A stretch of DNA of 64,000 nucleotides from Phenylobacterium sp. NIBR 498073 (GCF_027286305.1 NZ_CP114599.1:4136001-4200000); one strand, 5' to 3'. Shown: positions 45,566 through 55,401, counted from the first letter of the stretch. Program-made: numbers and translations. The notes: generated by a model from the letters alone, not told the origin.

Positions 45566-46423
45566 TCAGGACGCCCGCTTGCGGGCGGGCGTCTTGCGCG
45601 GCGCGGCCTTCTTGCCGCCGCCGCGGGGGTCGCTCTTGCGCCGCGGCCCGCCCTCCCCGAGGCTGCGGCGAAGGGCCTCCATCAGGTCGATGACCTCGGC
45701 CTCCTTCGGCTCCTCGACCTTCGAGACGACGCCGTGGTGGGCCTCCTTCTCGGCGATCAGCTTGCGCAGGGCGTCCTCGTAGCGGTCGTTGAACTCGCTG
45801 GGGTCGAACGGGCCCTCGAGTTGTTCGATGATCTTCTCGGCGATGGCGACCATCTTCGGGTCGGCCTTGACGTCGGGAATGCGGTCGAAGAACTCGGCTG
45901 GGTCCTTCACCTCCTTGTTGTTGCGCAGGCTGTAGGCGAGGATTCCCTGGTCGCGCGGCTCCAGCGCCATCAGCCGCTCGCGCTGGTGCATCACCACCCG
46001 GGCCAGGGCCAGCTTGCCGGCCCCCTCCATCGCCTCGCGGATCACCCCGAAGGCCTCGGCCGCCATGTCCCCGTCGGGCGCCAAAAAATAGGGGTCGTTC
46101 CAGTAGAGCCGGTCGATCTCGGCCGCATCGACGAACCGCTCGATGTCGATGGTGCGGGTCGTCTCCAGCCGGACGTTCTTGATCTCCTCGTCGGTGACGA
46201 CGACGTAGCGGCCCTTCTCGACCTCGTAGCCCTTGACGATGTCGGCCCGATCGACCGGCCCGGTCTCCGGGTCGGTGGGGATCATGCGGATGCGGTTGTG
46301 GGTCTCCTTGTGCAGCATGTTGAAGGAGACGTCGGCGCTGCGCGAGGTCGCGGTGTAGAGCGCCACCGGGCAGCTCACCAGCGACAGGCGCAGATAGCCC
46401 TGCCAGGTCGGACGCGCGGCCAT
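45566..46423 (-). CDS. ku: Ku protein, DNA end-binding factor for NHEJ
   Basis: A 285-residue bacterial Ku. ARPTWQGYLRLSLVSCPVALY, MLHKETHNRIRMIPTDPETG, VKGYEVEKGRYVVVTDEEI, YFLAPDG and ALARVVMHQRERLMALEPRD make up the ring-forming core, and a basic tail (RRKSDPRGGGKKAAPRKTP) extends the C-terminus. Homodimeric Ku binds DNA ends and recruits LigD. Only the RcnB-like gene separates it from ligD, so both NHEJ components are encoded locally but on opposite strands. ATG 46423 is the family start. Confidence 0.95.
   Translation of the reverse strand: MAARPTWQGYLRLSLVSCPVALYTATSRSADVSFNMLHKETHNRIRMIPTDPETGPVDRADIVKGYEVEKGRYVVVTDEEIKNVRLETTRTIDIERFVDAAEIDRLYWNDPYFLAPDGDMAAEAFGVIREAMEGAGKLALARVVMHQRERLMALEPRDQGILAYSLRNNKEVKDPAEFFDRIPDVKADPKMVAIAEKIIEQLEGPFDPSEFNDRYEDALRKLIAEKEAHHGVVSKVEEPKEAEVIDLMEALRRSLGEGGPRRKSDPRGGGKKAAPRKTPARKRAS
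45571..45592. terminator. Hairpin at the converging ends of the rcnB-like and ku genes
   Basis: ACGCCCGC (45571-45578) pairs with GCGGGCGT (45585-45592) around a 6-base loop, followed by CTT on the plus strand. It overlaps the last codons of ku and would fold 10 bases after the rcnB-like stop. A plus-strand terminator is plausible; the U-tract is short. Confidence 0.4.
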
Positions 46424-46473
46424 GTTCCAAGACTCCCCTGCGGCCAGAGTCCCAGAACGCCGAGCTTGGCGAT

Positions 46474-47967
46474 TCAGTTCTCGGGCAAGGCCAGGTCGGG
46501 CAGCACGTCCAATTGCTGGGCGTCGAGCTGGCGCTGGCGGAAACCGACGCGAAGGCCGCTCTGGCCCCCGAACTCGACCAGTTCGTCGCGGGCGCGGTCA
46601 TAGGCCGGCCAGGCGATGTCGCAGGCCGGAGCCCCGCTCTTGGCGAAGGCGACCCAGCAGCCGTGCATCAGCGTGGCCATGGCCCGGTCGTCGGCCGCCA
46701 CCATGCTGGGCGGCGTGCGCCGGCCCCAGTATTCGAACACGTACTGGATCTCGGCGGCGTGAGCGGCGGTGGTCACGCCCATCGGCCGGAAGCGCGAGCC
46801 GACATAGCTGAAATGATAGAGCCAGGCCGGCTGGCCGCCGGCCGCCTGGCCCGCCAGCCAGCGGGCCGGGCCGACCATATAGCGGTCGCCGAAGGCGGCG
46901 CGGACCAGGGCCTCGTCGCCCTTGGCGGCCTCGTCGGGATAGGCGGCTTTCACCGCCTCGGGGATCGAGACCGCCATCGCCGCGGCGTTCGGCAAGCGGC
47001 GTCCCAACAGCGAGTCCTCGCCGGAATTGGCCCCGATGATCAGCGGGACGTCGATCGCCTTGCCCGCGGCGAAGGCCTGGGCCGGGGTTTGCTTCAGCAC
47101 CCGCCCGTCGACGAACGGGCCGTAGTCGGCGCCTGCGCCCTCGTCGGCCAGGGTCTGCGCCGGCAGGGCGCGCAGCTGCGTCAGGTCGCTCGCGCCGAGC
47201 TTGGCGGCCATGGCGGCGCCTTCGGCCTGCTCCTGCGCCAGGGTCCTGGGCGCGCTCCAGCCGCCGCCCGACTGCACCGCGGCCTTGTGGAACAAGCCCT
47301 TGGCGCCCGGTGCAGCGAGCAGGGCGAGCGTGCTGGCCCCGCCGGCGCTTTCGCCGAAGACCGCCACATTGCCCGGATCGCCCCCGAAGGCGGCGATGTT
47401 GCGCCGGACCCACTGCAGCGCCGCGATCTGGTCCATCAGGCCGTAGTTGCCGGCCTGGTCCTTGCCCAGCGCCGGATGGGCGAAGTAGCCCAGCGGGCCG
47501 AGCCGGTAGTTGATCGCCACCAGCACCACGCCGTCGCGGGCGAAATTCTGGCCGTCATAGATCCAGCCGGCCCCGGTCTTGTGACCGCCGCCGTGCAGCC
47601 AGACCATGACCGGCGCCTTCTTGCCCTCCAGCGGCGTGAAGACGTTGAGCTGCAGGCAGTCTTCGCTCGTCGGCCCGTTGGCGCTGCCCTCGTTGGGCGT
47701 GCCGTCGGCGTTCATCTTCTGCGGACACGAGGGGCCGTTGGCGGTCGCGTCCCGCTCGCCATTCCAGGCGAGCGGCTTCCTCGGCGGCGCCCAGCGCAGC
47801 GCGCCGACCGGCGGCGCGGCGTAGGGCACGTTGCGGAAGATCTTGGCCCGGTCGGTCTGGACGCCGGCCAGCACCCCGCTCTCGACCTTGACCTTCGGCC
47901 CGTCGGCGGCCTGGGCGGTCCCCGCCAGGACCAGGCTTCCGAAGACGATCGCACCCCAACGCAGCAT
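46474..47967 (-). CDS. Secreted type-B carboxylesterase
   Basis: A 497-residue alpha/beta-hydrolase of the carboxylesterase/lipase (type B) family with a signal peptide (MLRWGAIVFGSLVLAGTAQA). FRNVPYAAPPVGALRWAPP, SEDCLQLNVFTP, MVWLHGGGHKTGAGW (oxyanion hole) and VFGESAGGAS (nucleophile Ser207) are present. The catalytic His falls near AHAAEIQYVFEYWG. It hydrolyses esters in the periplasm or outside, but the substrate is unknown. AAGGGGGAAA precedes ATG 47967. It is 58 bases downstream of dnaE2 on the same strand. Confidence 0.88.
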   Translation of the reverse strand: MLRWGAIVFGSLVLAGTAQAADGPKVKVESGVLAGVQTDRAKIFRNVPYAAPPVGALRWAPPRKPLAWNGERDATANGPSCPQKMNADGTPNEGSANGPTSEDCLQLNVFTPLEGKKAPVMVWLHGGGHKTGAGWIYDGQNFARDGVVLVAINYRLGPLGYFAHPALGKDQAGNYGLMDQIAALQWVRRNIAAFGGDPGNVAVFGESAGGASTLALLAAPGAKGLFHKAAVQSGGGWSAPRTLAQEQAEGAAMAAKLGASDLTQLRALPAQTLADEGAGADYGPFVDGRVLKQTPAQAFAAGKAIDVPLIIGANSGEDSLLGRRLPNAAAMAVSIPEAVKAAYPDEAAKGDEALVRAAFGDRYMVGPARWLAGQAAGGQPAWLYHFSYVGSRFRPMGVTTAAHAAEIQYVFEYWGRRTPPSMVAADDRAMATLMHGCWVAFAKSGAPACDIAWPAYDRARDELVEFGGQSGLRVGFRQRQLDAQQLDVLPDLALPEN

Positions 47968-48025
47968 GGCGTTTCCCCCTTGAGCGGCGGGGGAGAATTC
48001 GGCGCAAACCCCGGCAGGTCAAGGT

Positions 48026-51000
48026 TCAGTGGAAGTCGCGGCTGCGGATCAGGCCGCCGGTCACCCGGTTGCGGATGCGCGGCGCCGGCCCATCTTCGTC
48101 CTTCATCTCGGCCAGGCGGGGCGAGAGATCGGTGAACCGGCGGGCGACCACGTGGATGACGTTGCTCTCGCTCTGGATCTGGCCGTGCACCACCAGGAAG
48201 GACGAGGTCATCACCAGCCGGCGATTGGCGGCGAAGGCGTCCTGCCAGACCACGATGTTGGCCACGCCGGTCTCGTCCTCCAGGGTCATGAAGGTGACGC
48301 CCTTGGCCGTGCCCGGCCGTTGGCGCACCAGCACCAGGCCCCCGACCGTGACCAGTCTCCGGTCGCGCATCTTCGCCAGGTCGCGGGCCTTCACCGCGCC
48401 AAGGCTGTTGAGGCTTTCGCGGAAGAAACTGATCGGATGGGCGCGCAGCGACAGGCTGGTGGTGCGGTAGTCCTCCTCCACCTCCTGCGGCAGGTTCATC
48501 AGCGGCAGCTCGACCTGATGTTCCTTGACCCCCATGGCGGCGAGCAGCGGCGCGTCCTTCAGACTATTGGTCTCGTCGGCCAGCCCCTTCACCGCCCACA
48601 ACGCCTGGCGGCGGGACAGGCCCAGCGAGGCGAAGGCGTCGGCCTCGGCCAGCAGTTCCAGCGAACGGCGCGACAGCCCGGCGTGGACCGCAAAGCCCTC
48701 GACGCTGCGCACGCCGGCATTTCGAGCCTCCACCAGACGTTCGGCCTCCTTGTCGCTGAACCCCTTGACCTGGCGCAGGCCCAGCCGCACCGCGCGCAGA
48801 CGGTCCTCCCGGCTCGCCGGCTCCAGGGTGCAGTCCCAGTCGCTGGCCAGCACGTCGGGGCCGCGCACCTCCACCCCATGCTCGCGCGCGTCGCGGACCA
48901 GCTGGGCCGGCTGGTAGAAGCCCATCGGCTGGCTATTCAGCAGCGAGGCCAGGAAGGCGTCGGGCCAGCGCCATTTCACCCAGGCCGAGGCGTAGACCAG
49001 CAGCGCGAAGCTGATCGCGTGGCTCTCCGGGAAGCCATAGGAGCCGAAGCCTTCGATCTGCTTGAAGCAACGCTCGACGAAGGCCGGGTCGTAGCCGCGG
49101 CCCTTCATGCCCTCCAGGAACTTGGTCTCGTACTCGCCGACGCTGCCGAGGTGGCGGAAAGTGGCCATCGAACGGCGCAGGCCGTCGGCGTCGTTCTCGG
49201 AGAACTTCGCCGCCTCGATGGCGATGCGCATCGCCTGTTCCTGGAACAGCGGCACGCCCAGGGTCTTGCCGAGAATGGCCTGCAGCTCGTCCTGGGGATG
49301 CTCAGGTCCCGGGCGCGGATAGTCGACCGGCTCGATCCCGTCGCGGCGCTTCAGGTAGGGATGGACCATGTCGCCCTGGATCGGGCCGGGGCGGACGATC
49401 GCCACCTCGATGACCAGGTCATAGAACTTCCTCGGCTTCAGCCGCGGCAGCATCGACATCTGCGCCCGGCTCTCGACCTGGAAGACGCCGATCGAGTCGG
49501 CCCGGCTCAGCATCTCGTAGACCTCGGGGACCTCCTGCGGGATGTGGGCGATGTCGGTGACCTTCCGGCCGACGTCTCCCTCCGGGATCATGTCGAAGCT
49601 CTTTTTCAGGGCGGTCAGCATGCCCAGCGCCAGCACGTCGACCTTCATCAGGCCCAGCGCGTCGATGTCGTCCTTGTCCCACTCGATGAAGGTGCGGTCC
49701 TTCATGGCCGCGTTGCCGATCGGCACGGTCTCGTCCAGCCGCCGCTGAGTCAGCACATAGCCGCCGACGTGCTGCGACAGGTGGCGCGGGAACTTCAGCA
49801 GCTCGGTCGCCAGCCGCACCGCGCGGCGGATCTCCGGATTGGCCGGATCCAGCCCCGCCTGGACGATGTAGCTGTCGGGCACCTCCTCGCCCCAGCTGCC
49901 CCAGATGGTGCCGGCCAGGGCGGCGGTGACGTCCTCGGTCAGGCCCAGCGCCTTGCCGACCTGGCGGATCGCCATGCGCGGGCGGTAGTGGATGACGGTG
50001 GCGACGATGGCGGCGCGGTCACGGCCGTAGCGGCGATAGACGTACTGCATCACCTCCTCGCGGCGGGCGTGCTCGAAGTCGACGTCGATGTCCGGCGGCT
50101 CGCCGCGCTTTTCCGAGATGAAGCGCGAGAACAGCAGGTCCTGGTCATCCTTGGTCGGGTCGACCGCAGTAACCCCCAGGCAGAAGCAGACGCAGGAATT
50201 GGCCGCCGAGCCGCGGCCCTGGCAGAGGATGTCCTGCTCGCGCGCCCAGGCGACGATGTCGTGGACGGTCAGGAAATAGTTGGCGAAGCCGAGCTTCTCG
50301 ATCAGGTCGAGCTCGTGCTCGAGGGTGCGGCGCTCCTTCTCGCCCATGCCCTTTTCGAACCGCCAGGACGCGCCCTCCCAGGTCAGGTCGCGCAGATGCT
50401 GGATCGCGCTCTTGCCCGGCGGCACCGGTTCGTCGGGATATTCGTAGCTGAGCTGGGAGAGGTCGAAATCGATCCGCTCGACGATCTCTAGGCTGCGTTC
50501 GACCGCGCCGGGAAAGCGGGTGAACAGCCGGCTCATTTCGGCCGGCGCCTTCAGGTGCCGTTCGGCGTTGGCCGCCAGCCGCAGGCCCGCCTCGTGGATG
50601 GTGCAGGTCTCGCGGATGCAGGTCAGCACGTCCTGCAGCGGACGCCGTTCCGGGGCATGGTAGAGGACGTCGTTGGTGGCGACCATCGGGGCGCCGGACC
50701 GTTCGGCCAGCGCCGTCAGCCGCGACATCCGTTGCAGATCGCGGGAGCCATAGGACCGCGACGCCGCCAGCCAAACATCGCCGCGCAGGTCGCCGCCGAT
50801 CTGGACGACCTGGCGCTCGAACGCCTCGTCCAGACGGGTCGGCGGCACGATCAGCACCAGCTGGCCTTCGGCGTGATCGGCGAAGTCGCCCCAATGCAGC
50901 TCACAGCCGCCCTTCCCCGCCCGCAGCTGGCCGAGCGTCAGCAGCCGGGTCAGGCGGCCATAGGCCTCGCGGTCGGAAGGGTAGCAGAGCAGCGACGGCG

Positions 51001-51235
51001 TCCCGTCGGCGAAGTCCAGCCGGCAGCCGGTCAGGGCCTTCACCGCGAACGGCGTCTCCGCCATCGAACGCATCTGCGTCCAGGCCCGCACCACCCCGGC
51101 CAGCGAGTTGCGGTCGGTGATTCCGATCGCCGCCATCCCCAGCATGCCGGCCGCCGAGACCAGCTCCCAGGGATGCGAGGCGCCGCGCAGGAACGAGAAA
51201 TTGGTGGCGACCTGGAGCTCGGCGTAGCGGGTCAT
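48026..51235 (-). CDS. dnaE2: Error-prone DNA polymerase DnaE2
   Basis: A 1069-residue C-family polymerase. The N-terminal PHP domain ([22 protein letters not shown]), the [20 protein letters not shown] active-site block, the palm and HhH regions ([45 protein letters not shown]) and a C-terminal OB-fold ([29 protein letters not shown]) match DnaE2. It does translesion synthesis and SOS mutagenesis with ImuA and ImuB. ATG 51235 overlaps the imuB stop in an ATGA. The same frame stays open upstream to 52411, but that part is imuB read out of frame. Confidence 0.95.
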   Translation of the reverse strand: MTRYAELQVATNFSFLRGASHPWELVSAAGMLGMAAIGITDRNSLAGVVRAWTQMRSMAETPFAVKALTGCRLDFADGTPSLLCYPSDREAYGRLTRLLTLGQLRAGKGGCELHWGDFADHAEGQLVLIVPPTRLDEAFERQVVQIGGDLRGDVWLAASRSYGSRDLQRMSRLTALAERSGAPMVATNDVLYHAPERRPLQDVLTCIRETCTIHEAGLRLAANAERHLKAPAEMSRLFTRFPGAVERSLEIVERIDFDLSQLSYEYPDEPVPPGKSAIQHLRDLTWEGASWRFEKGMGEKERRTLEHELDLIEKLGFANYFLTVHDIVAWAREQDILCQGRGSAANSCVCFCLGVTAVDPTKDDQDLLFSRFISEKRGEPPDIDVDFEHARREEVMQYVYRRYGRDRAAIVATVIHYRPRMAIRQVGKALGLTEDVTAALAGTIWGSWGEEVPDSYIVQAGLDPANPEIRRAVRLATELLKFPRHLSQHVGGYVLTQRRLDETVPIGNAAMKDRTFIEWDKDDIDALGLMKVDVLALGMLTALKKSFDMIPEGDVGRKVTDIAHIPQEVPEVYEMLSRADSIGVFQVESRAQMSMLPRLKPRKFYDLVIEVAIVRPGPIQGDMVHPYLKRRDGIEPVDYPRPGPEHPQDELQAILGKTLGVPLFQEQAMRIAIEAAKFSENDADGLRRSMATFRHLGSVGEYETKFLEGMKGRGYDPAFVERCFKQIEGFGSYGFPESHAISFALLVYASAWVKWRWPDAFLASLLNSQPMGFYQPAQLVRDAREHGVEVRGPDVLASDWDCTLEPASREDRLRAVRLGLRQVKGFSDKEAERLVEARNAGVRSVEGFAVHAGLSRRSLELLAEADAFASLGLSRRQALWAVKGLADETNSLKDAPLLAAMGVKEHQVELPLMNLPQEVEEDYRTTSLSLRAHPISFFRESLNSLGAVKARDLAKMRDRRLVTVGGLVLVRQRPGTAKGVTFMTLEDETGVANIVVWQDAFAANRRLVMTSSFLVVHGQIQSESNVIHVVARRFTDLSPRLAEMKDEDGPAPRIRNRVTGGLIRSRDFH

Positions 51236-52800
51236 CCGAACACCCCGTGCAGCCACCAGCGGGCCGGGACGCCGTCTTCGTAAAGCCCCTCGCGATAGAC
51301 CCAGAACCGCGCCCCGTCCTGGTCCTCCACCCGGTAGTAGTCGCGGACGTGGCCGACGCTGACGCCATCGATATCGCCGCGCCACCACTCCTCGCCGATG
51401 CGCTCTGGGCCCTCGGCCCGGGCCACGCGGTGCAGGCGCTTGCGCCACTGAAACTGCCGCGGCGGGTCGTCGGGGGTCAGGGCCATGACCAGGTCCAGCG
51501 GTTCGGGCTGACGGAACAGCCGCACCGGCCGCGGCGCCTCCGGGCTCCAAGCCTGCGGCGGTATGGCGGCCAACGGCGGCGCCGGACGGGCCGACAGCTC
51601 GGGCACGTGGCTCTGCACCGGCGCGGTCCTCCAGACCCGCTCGCCGCCCAGGCGGTTGCTCAGCCGGTCGACCAGCGGGCCGAGCCCCTCCTCGATCGCC
51701 GGCTCGGCGCGCGCGTCCAGGCGGACCTGGCGACCGGACACCGCCTCCACCGCCTCGGCCTCGAGGGTGACCACGTCGATCCCGAAGCCGGGGTCGAGGG
51801 TCTCCAGCTTGGGGGCCAGCAGCTTGGCGATCCGGGCCGGGTCGCGGGCGGCGAGCGCCAGCCCGACTTCCAGCGGCAGGGCCCGGCCGTCGAGCCGGTG
51901 AAAGACCAGGCGGAAGCGGCGGGCGCCCCGCCCCTCCTGCTCCAGGCGCGCGCACAGCTTGGCGGCGACGTCGCGCGTCACCCGCTGCAGGTCCTCCAGG
52001 GCGCTGATCGGCTCGAAGAAGGCCAGCCGCGCGAACCAGGGATGCGGCGGGCGGCGAAAGCTCAGCGCCTCTTCCGCGCGGCCCATGGCCTGGTCGATCC
52101 GCACCAGGGTCTGCTGGCCGAACCGGCGGGCCAGCGGCGCGCGCGGCATGCCCAGGACCTGCAACAGCAGCCGCAGGCCCAGCCGCTCCATCTGGGCGGC
52201 CGCCGCCGGGTCCAGCCGCAGGGCGGCCGGCGGCAGATAGGCCAGCAGGTCGGCCTGGCCGTTCGGCGGGACGATGATCTCCGCGCCCTTGCCGTAGTGG
52301 GCCAGCGCCCAGGCCGCGCCGGGCGTGTCGGCGACTGCGCCGCGCACGAAGATCCCGTTGGCCGCCAGTCGGGCGCGATAGTCGGCGAGCAGTTGCGCCT
52401 CGCCGCCCCACAGGTGCGCGACGCCGCTGATGTCGAGGAAGAGACCGTCGGGCGCAGCCTCGGCCACGGCCGGCGAGAACCGCACCGACCAGTCGGCCAA
52501 GGCGGTCAGGGCCTCGGCATCGGCCTCCGGCTCGCTGTCGGCGACGATCAGGTCGGGGACCAGGGCCATGGCGTCGGTCGCCTTCTGACCGGCGAACAGG
52601 CCGAGCGCGCGGGCCGCCTTGTCCGCCGCCGCCAGCCGCCGCGCGCCCCTGACGGTCTCGACCAGGGCGAAGGGACGGGGCCGCTCTTTCTCCCCCAAGA
52701 CTGGAGGAACCACGGACAGCTTCTCAGCTGGCGAGGCGTTGCGCCGGCGCCAGTTGGCGATCGCCCAGTTCGGCGACCAGACGCAGAGGATGCGGGCCAT
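51232..52800 (-). CDS. imuB: ImuB, catalytically inactive Y-family polymerase-like factor
   Basis: A 522-residue protein of the ImuB type. The Y-family-like N-terminus ([19 protein letters not shown], then [21 protein letters not shown] and [23 protein letters not shown]) lacks the catalytic acidic residues of true Y polymerases. The C-terminus holds [16 protein letters not shown] and the [21 protein letters not shown] tail found in ImuB proteins. It links DnaE2 to the beta clamp and to ImuA. ATG 52800 lies 77 bases inside imuA, and its stop overlaps dnaE2. Confidence 0.92.
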   Translation of the reverse strand: MARILCVWSPNWAIANWRRRNASPAEKLSVVPPVLGEKERPRPFALVETVRGARRLAAADKAARALGLFAGQKATDAMALVPDLIVADSEPEADAEALTALADWSVRFSPAVAEAAPDGLFLDISGVAHLWGGEAQLLADYRARLAANGIFVRGAVADTPGAAWALAHYGKGAEIIVPPNGQADLLAYLPPAALRLDPAAAAQMERLGLRLLLQVLGMPRAPLARRFGQQTLVRIDQAMGRAEEALSFRRPPHPWFARLAFFEPISALEDLQRVTRDVAAKLCARLEQEGRGARRFRLVFHRLDGRALPLEVGLALAARDPARIAKLLAPKLETLDPGFGIDVVTLEAEAVEAVSGRQVRLDARAEPAIEEGLGPLVDRLSNRLGGERVWRTAPVQSHVPELSARPAPPLAAIPPQAWSPEAPRPVRLFRQPEPLDLVMALTPDDPPRQFQWRKRLHRVARAEGPERIGEEWWRGDIDGVSVGHVRDYYRVEDQDGARFWVYREGLYEDGVPARWWLHGVFG

Positions 52801-53506
52801 TCTCGGCCTCCCAGGTGTATGCGGCCTCGGCTTCCATCAGCCATGCGCCGGTCCTCCCGCCCCGGCAGCGCTCCAGTTCGACCCGCCAGCGCGGCGGCCC
52901 GAGGCCGAATTCCCCCGGCCCAGGGTCGCTGGGCGCAGGCGTGATCTTCCAACGGGTGGCGGCGGCCGAGCCCGCCGTCTCCTTGCGCGCCGCCCCGCCA
53001 TAGGGCCGGCGGCGGATCATGAAGCCGGTGGCCCCATGCTTCTCGCAGGCCAGTTGCAGCCGCCGCCCGGCTGTCAGGTCCACACCTTCCACCTCGGCGA
53101 AGACGGCCGCCACGCCGAGGGTCGACAGCGCGTCCTCGGCCACCGCCAAGGCCTCGTCCTCGTCGCGGGCGCAGACCTGGATCAGCCGTTCGGCCGGAAA
53201 GCCCAGCCCGACCAGGCCGGGGGCGAAAAGGTCGTCCCGCCGCAGGATCCACACCGCCTGTCCGCGGCGGGCCAGCGGCGCAGCGGCCAGGGCGGCGAAG
53301 GCGGCCGGACAGGCGCCGAGTTCGGTCTCCATTCCGGCGCCCAGCAGTTCGTGCCATTGGCCCAGCGGCAGCCCGCCGCCCGGCAGGCAGGCATCGATCG
53401 TCCCGGCCCCGAACGGCAGGGACTCGGAGTCCGCCCGCCTGCCCGCCTCGAGGGCGGCGATCTTCGCCTTGAGAGCCGCCAGTCGGCTGTCGCGAAAACC
53501 GGACAT
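52724..53506 (-). CDS. imuA: ImuA, RecA/SulA-like accessory protein of SOS mutagenesis
   Basis: A 260-residue RecA-fold relative: LAALKAKIAALEAG, LPGGGLPLGQWHELLG (degenerate P-loop region), AVWILRRDDLFAPGLVGLGFPAERLIQV and FMIRRRPYGGAARKETAGSAAATRWKI are typical. It lacks an intact Walker A and works as a partner of ImuB/DnaE2. A LexA box lies 20 bases before ATG 53506, so the three-gene operon is SOS-controlled. It overlaps imuB by 77 bases. Confidence 0.92.
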   Translation of the reverse strand: MSGFRDSRLAALKAKIAALEAGRRADSESLPFGAGTIDACLPGGGLPLGQWHELLGAGMETELGACPAAFAALAAAPLARRGQAVWILRRDDLFAPGLVGLGFPAERLIQVCARDEDEALAVAEDALSTLGVAAVFAEVEGVDLTAGRRLQLACEKHGATGFMIRRRPYGGAARKETAGSAAATRWKITPAPSDPGPGEFGLGPPRWRVELERCRGGRTGAWLMEAEAAYTWEAENGPHPLRLVAELGDRQLAPAQRLAS

Positions 53507-53525
53507 GGATTTTTCGTTCTCCGAA

Positions 53526-53540
53526 GTTCTACTTTTGTTC
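53526..53540 (-). promoter_or_regulatory. Alphaproteobacterial LexA box for imuA-imuB-dnaE2
   Basis: GTTC-TACTTTT-GTTC is an exact GTTC-N7-GTTC direct repeat, the LexA-binding consensus of alphaproteobacteria. It begins 20 bases upstream of the imuA start. A further GTTC at 53516-53519, with only 6 bases before the next half site, gives three spaced half sites. It also lies in the gap before the divergent BNR-repeat gene, which starts 76 bases away. Confidence 0.85.
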
Positions 53541-53615
53541 TAGTTTCGACGACGAGAGAGTCAAGCACCTCGCGGTGGTGCTATGCTCGGTGGAAAGAGA
53601 CGAACGGGAGGTCCT

Positions 53616-54740
53616 ATGTCCGCCGCAGTTCAGCTTCTCGTCGGCACCCGCAAGGGCGCCTGGATCTATCGCAGCGACGCCGCGCGACAGGCCTGGTCGG
53701 TGCAGGGCCCGATCTTCCTCGGCCATATCGTCAATCACCTGGTGCTCGATCCGCGCGACGGAAAGACCCTGCTGATGGCCGCCTCGACCGGCCATCTCGG
53801 GCCGACGATCTTCCGCTCCACCGACGAGGGCCGGAGCTGGGCCGAAGCCGAGCGGCCGCCTGCCTTTCCCAAGGTCGAGGGCGACGGACCGGCCCGCGCG
53901 GTCGATCACAGTTTCTGGCTGGAGCCCGGCCACGCCGGCGAACCTGGCGTCTGGTGGGCCGGAACCTCGCCGCCCGGCCTGTTCCGCAGCGCTGACGGCG
54001 GGGCGACCTGGGACAGCGTCGCCGGCTTCAACGACCATCCGAACTACTGGGACTGGTGCCCGGCCGACGGCGGCACCCCCGACGGGGCGCTGCTCAACCA
54101 GATCCAGATCGACCCGCGCGATCCCCGTCACATGTACATCGCCACCTCGACCGGCGGCGTGTTCGAAAGCCTCGACCAGGCGGCGACCTGGAAGCCGCTG
54201 AACCAAGGGGTGGAGGCCAACTTCTTCCCCGACCCCTATCCGGAATACGGCCAGGACGCGCACTATATCGCGCTGGCTCCCACCATGCCCGACCGCATCT
54301 GGCAGCAGAACCACTGCGGCATCTACCGTCTCGACCGCCCGGCCGAACGCTGGGACCGGATCGGCCAGGCCATGCCGGAAGAAATCGGCGACATCGGCTT
54401 CACCATCGTCCCGCACCCGCGCGACGCCGACAGCGCCTGGGTGTTTCCGATGGACGGCACCGAGGTCTGGCCGCGCACCAGCCCGGGCGGGCGACCGGCG
54501 GTCTACCGCACCCACGACGCCGGCAGGAGCTGGCGGCGCCATGACGCCGGTTTTCCGGCCGAGCAGGGCTGGTTCACGGTCAAGCGCCAGGCCTTCTGCG
54601 CCGACGCCAATGACCCGGTCGGGCTCTATCTGGGCGCCACCAACGGCGAGGTCTGGATGAGCGACGACGAGGGCGCGGGCTGGCGGCCGATCGCCCGGCA
54701 CCTGCCGGAGATCTATTCCGTGGTGGCCGCGCCGCTCTGA
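53616..54740 (+). CDS. BNR/sialidase-like beta-propeller protein of unknown function
   Basis: A 374-residue propeller of repeated Asp-box units (GPTIFRSTDEGRSWAEAE, GLFRSADGGATWDSV, GVFESLDQAATWKPL, AVYRTHDAGRSWRRH, EVWMSDDEGAGWRPI). It opens VQLLVGTRKGAWIY and has no signal peptide, so it is cytoplasmic. The family is annotated as glycosyl hydrolase or exo-sialidase-like, but no sialidase Arg triad is evident. GGGAGG lies 5 bases before ATG 53616; the ATG at 53583 lacks support. It shares the TGATG overlap with a MoaD/ThiS gene, pointing to a sulfur- or cofactor-linked role rather than glycan hydrolysis. Confidence 0.8.
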   Translation: MSAAVQLLVGTRKGAWIYRSDAARQAWSVQGPIFLGHIVNHLVLDPRDGKTLLMAASTGHLGPTIFRSTDEGRSWAEAERPPAFPKVEGDGPARAVDHSFWLEPGHAGEPGVWWAGTSPPGLFRSADGGATWDSVAGFNDHPNYWDWCPADGGTPDGALLNQIQIDPRDPRHMYIATSTGGVFESLDQAATWKPLNQGVEANFFPDPYPEYGQDAHYIALAPTMPDRIWQQNHCGIYRLDRPAERWDRIGQAMPEEIGDIGFTIVPHPRDADSAWVFPMDGTEVWPRTSPGGRPAVYRTHDAGRSWRRHDAGFPAEQGWFTVKRQAFCADANDPVGLYLGATNGEVWMSDDEGAGWRPIARHLPEIYSVVAAPL

Positions 54741-55003
54741 TGGTTCAGGTGTTCATCCCCTCGCAGCTGACCTCCTACACCGACGGGGTCAGCCGGCTGG
54801 CGGCGGCGGGCGGCAGCATCGAGCAGGTGCTCGACGACCTGGACCGCCGCTTCCCGGGCCTGAAGTTCCGCGTGGTCGACGAGCAGGACCGAATCCGCCG
54901 CCACATGCGCATCTTCCGGAACGGCGACCGCGCCAAGGACATCGGCCAGCCGGTGGACGAGACCGACGAGGTGCTGATCTTCGGGGCGCTCTCGGGCGGC
55001 TAG
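54740..55003 (+). CDS. MoaD/ThiS-family ubiquitin-like sulfur carrier
   Basis: An 87-residue beta-grasp protein ending ALSGG, the C-terminal Gly-Gly needed for adenylation and thiocarboxylation in MoaD and ThiS. VFIPSQLTSYTDG, IEQVLDDLDRRFPGLKFRVVDEQ and NGDRAKDIGQPVDETDEVLIFGALSGG fit the fold. It would carry sulfur to a biosynthetic or tRNA-modification partner. No MoaE, ThiG or E1-like protein is nearby; its only neighbour is the BNR protein, which shares one base with it (TGATG). Confidence 0.85.
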   Translation: MVQVFIPSQLTSYTDGVSRLAAAGGSIEQVLDDLDRRFPGLKFRVVDEQDRIRRHMRIFRNGDRAKDIGQPVDETDEVLIFGALSGG

Positions 55004-55371
55004 AGGATCTCGTCGGGCTCCGGCGTGATCGGAAAGCGGACGGCGGCGATCTCCTCGCGCCCCTCCATCCAGGCCTTGGCCAGCCGGTGGCCGCCGTCCA
55101 TCAGCCGGCCCTCGGCGCAGAGGATCACCGGATAGGCGAGATCGGCGTCGAAGATCCGCCGCGCATGCTCGGCCACCTTGCGGACGGTGGGGACGTGGCG
55201 CTCCTGGAACCAGCAGTCGACGTCGAACTCGGCGATGTCGGCGAGCTTCACCCGCTCGATGGGCAGGTCGGCGGCGAGCGCCCACAGCCGGTCGGTCCAC
55301 CAGAGGCCCCGGCCGCCCGGCACAGGTCGCGTGTACTTCTCGCGGCTCAGGGGCTGCGGCGTCTGGGTCAT
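55000..55371 (-). CDS. ParB-like small protein of unknown function
   Basis: A 123-residue protein. The segment VILCAEGRLMDGGHRLAKAWMEG resembles the DGxHR motif of ParB/sulfiredoxin-like folds, which bind nucleotides or DNA. Upstream it has FQERHVPTVRKVAEHARRIFD. No nuclease or partition neighbour is present. GGAGG lies close before ATG 55371. Its 3' end overlaps the convergent MoaD-like gene by 4 bases. I do not know its function. Confidence 0.6.
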   Translation of the reverse strand: MTQTPQPLSREKYTRPVPGGRGLWWTDRLWALAADLPIERVKLADIAEFDVDCWFQERHVPTVRKVAEHARRIFDADLAYPVILCAEGRLMDGGHRLAKAWMEGREEIAAVRFPITPEPDEIL

Positions 55372-55401
55372 ATGGCCTCCCTGCGGAGGCCGAGGTTGCG
55401 C

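Noticed and set aside
48029..50491. 820-codon plus-strand frame opposite dnaE2
   Set aside because: DnaE2 is certain on the minus strand; the shadow lacks any motif.
51236..52411. N-terminal extension of dnaE2 to 52411
   Set aside because: That part is the imuB region read in a wrong frame; the ATGA overlap at 51235-51232 fixes the dnaE2 start.
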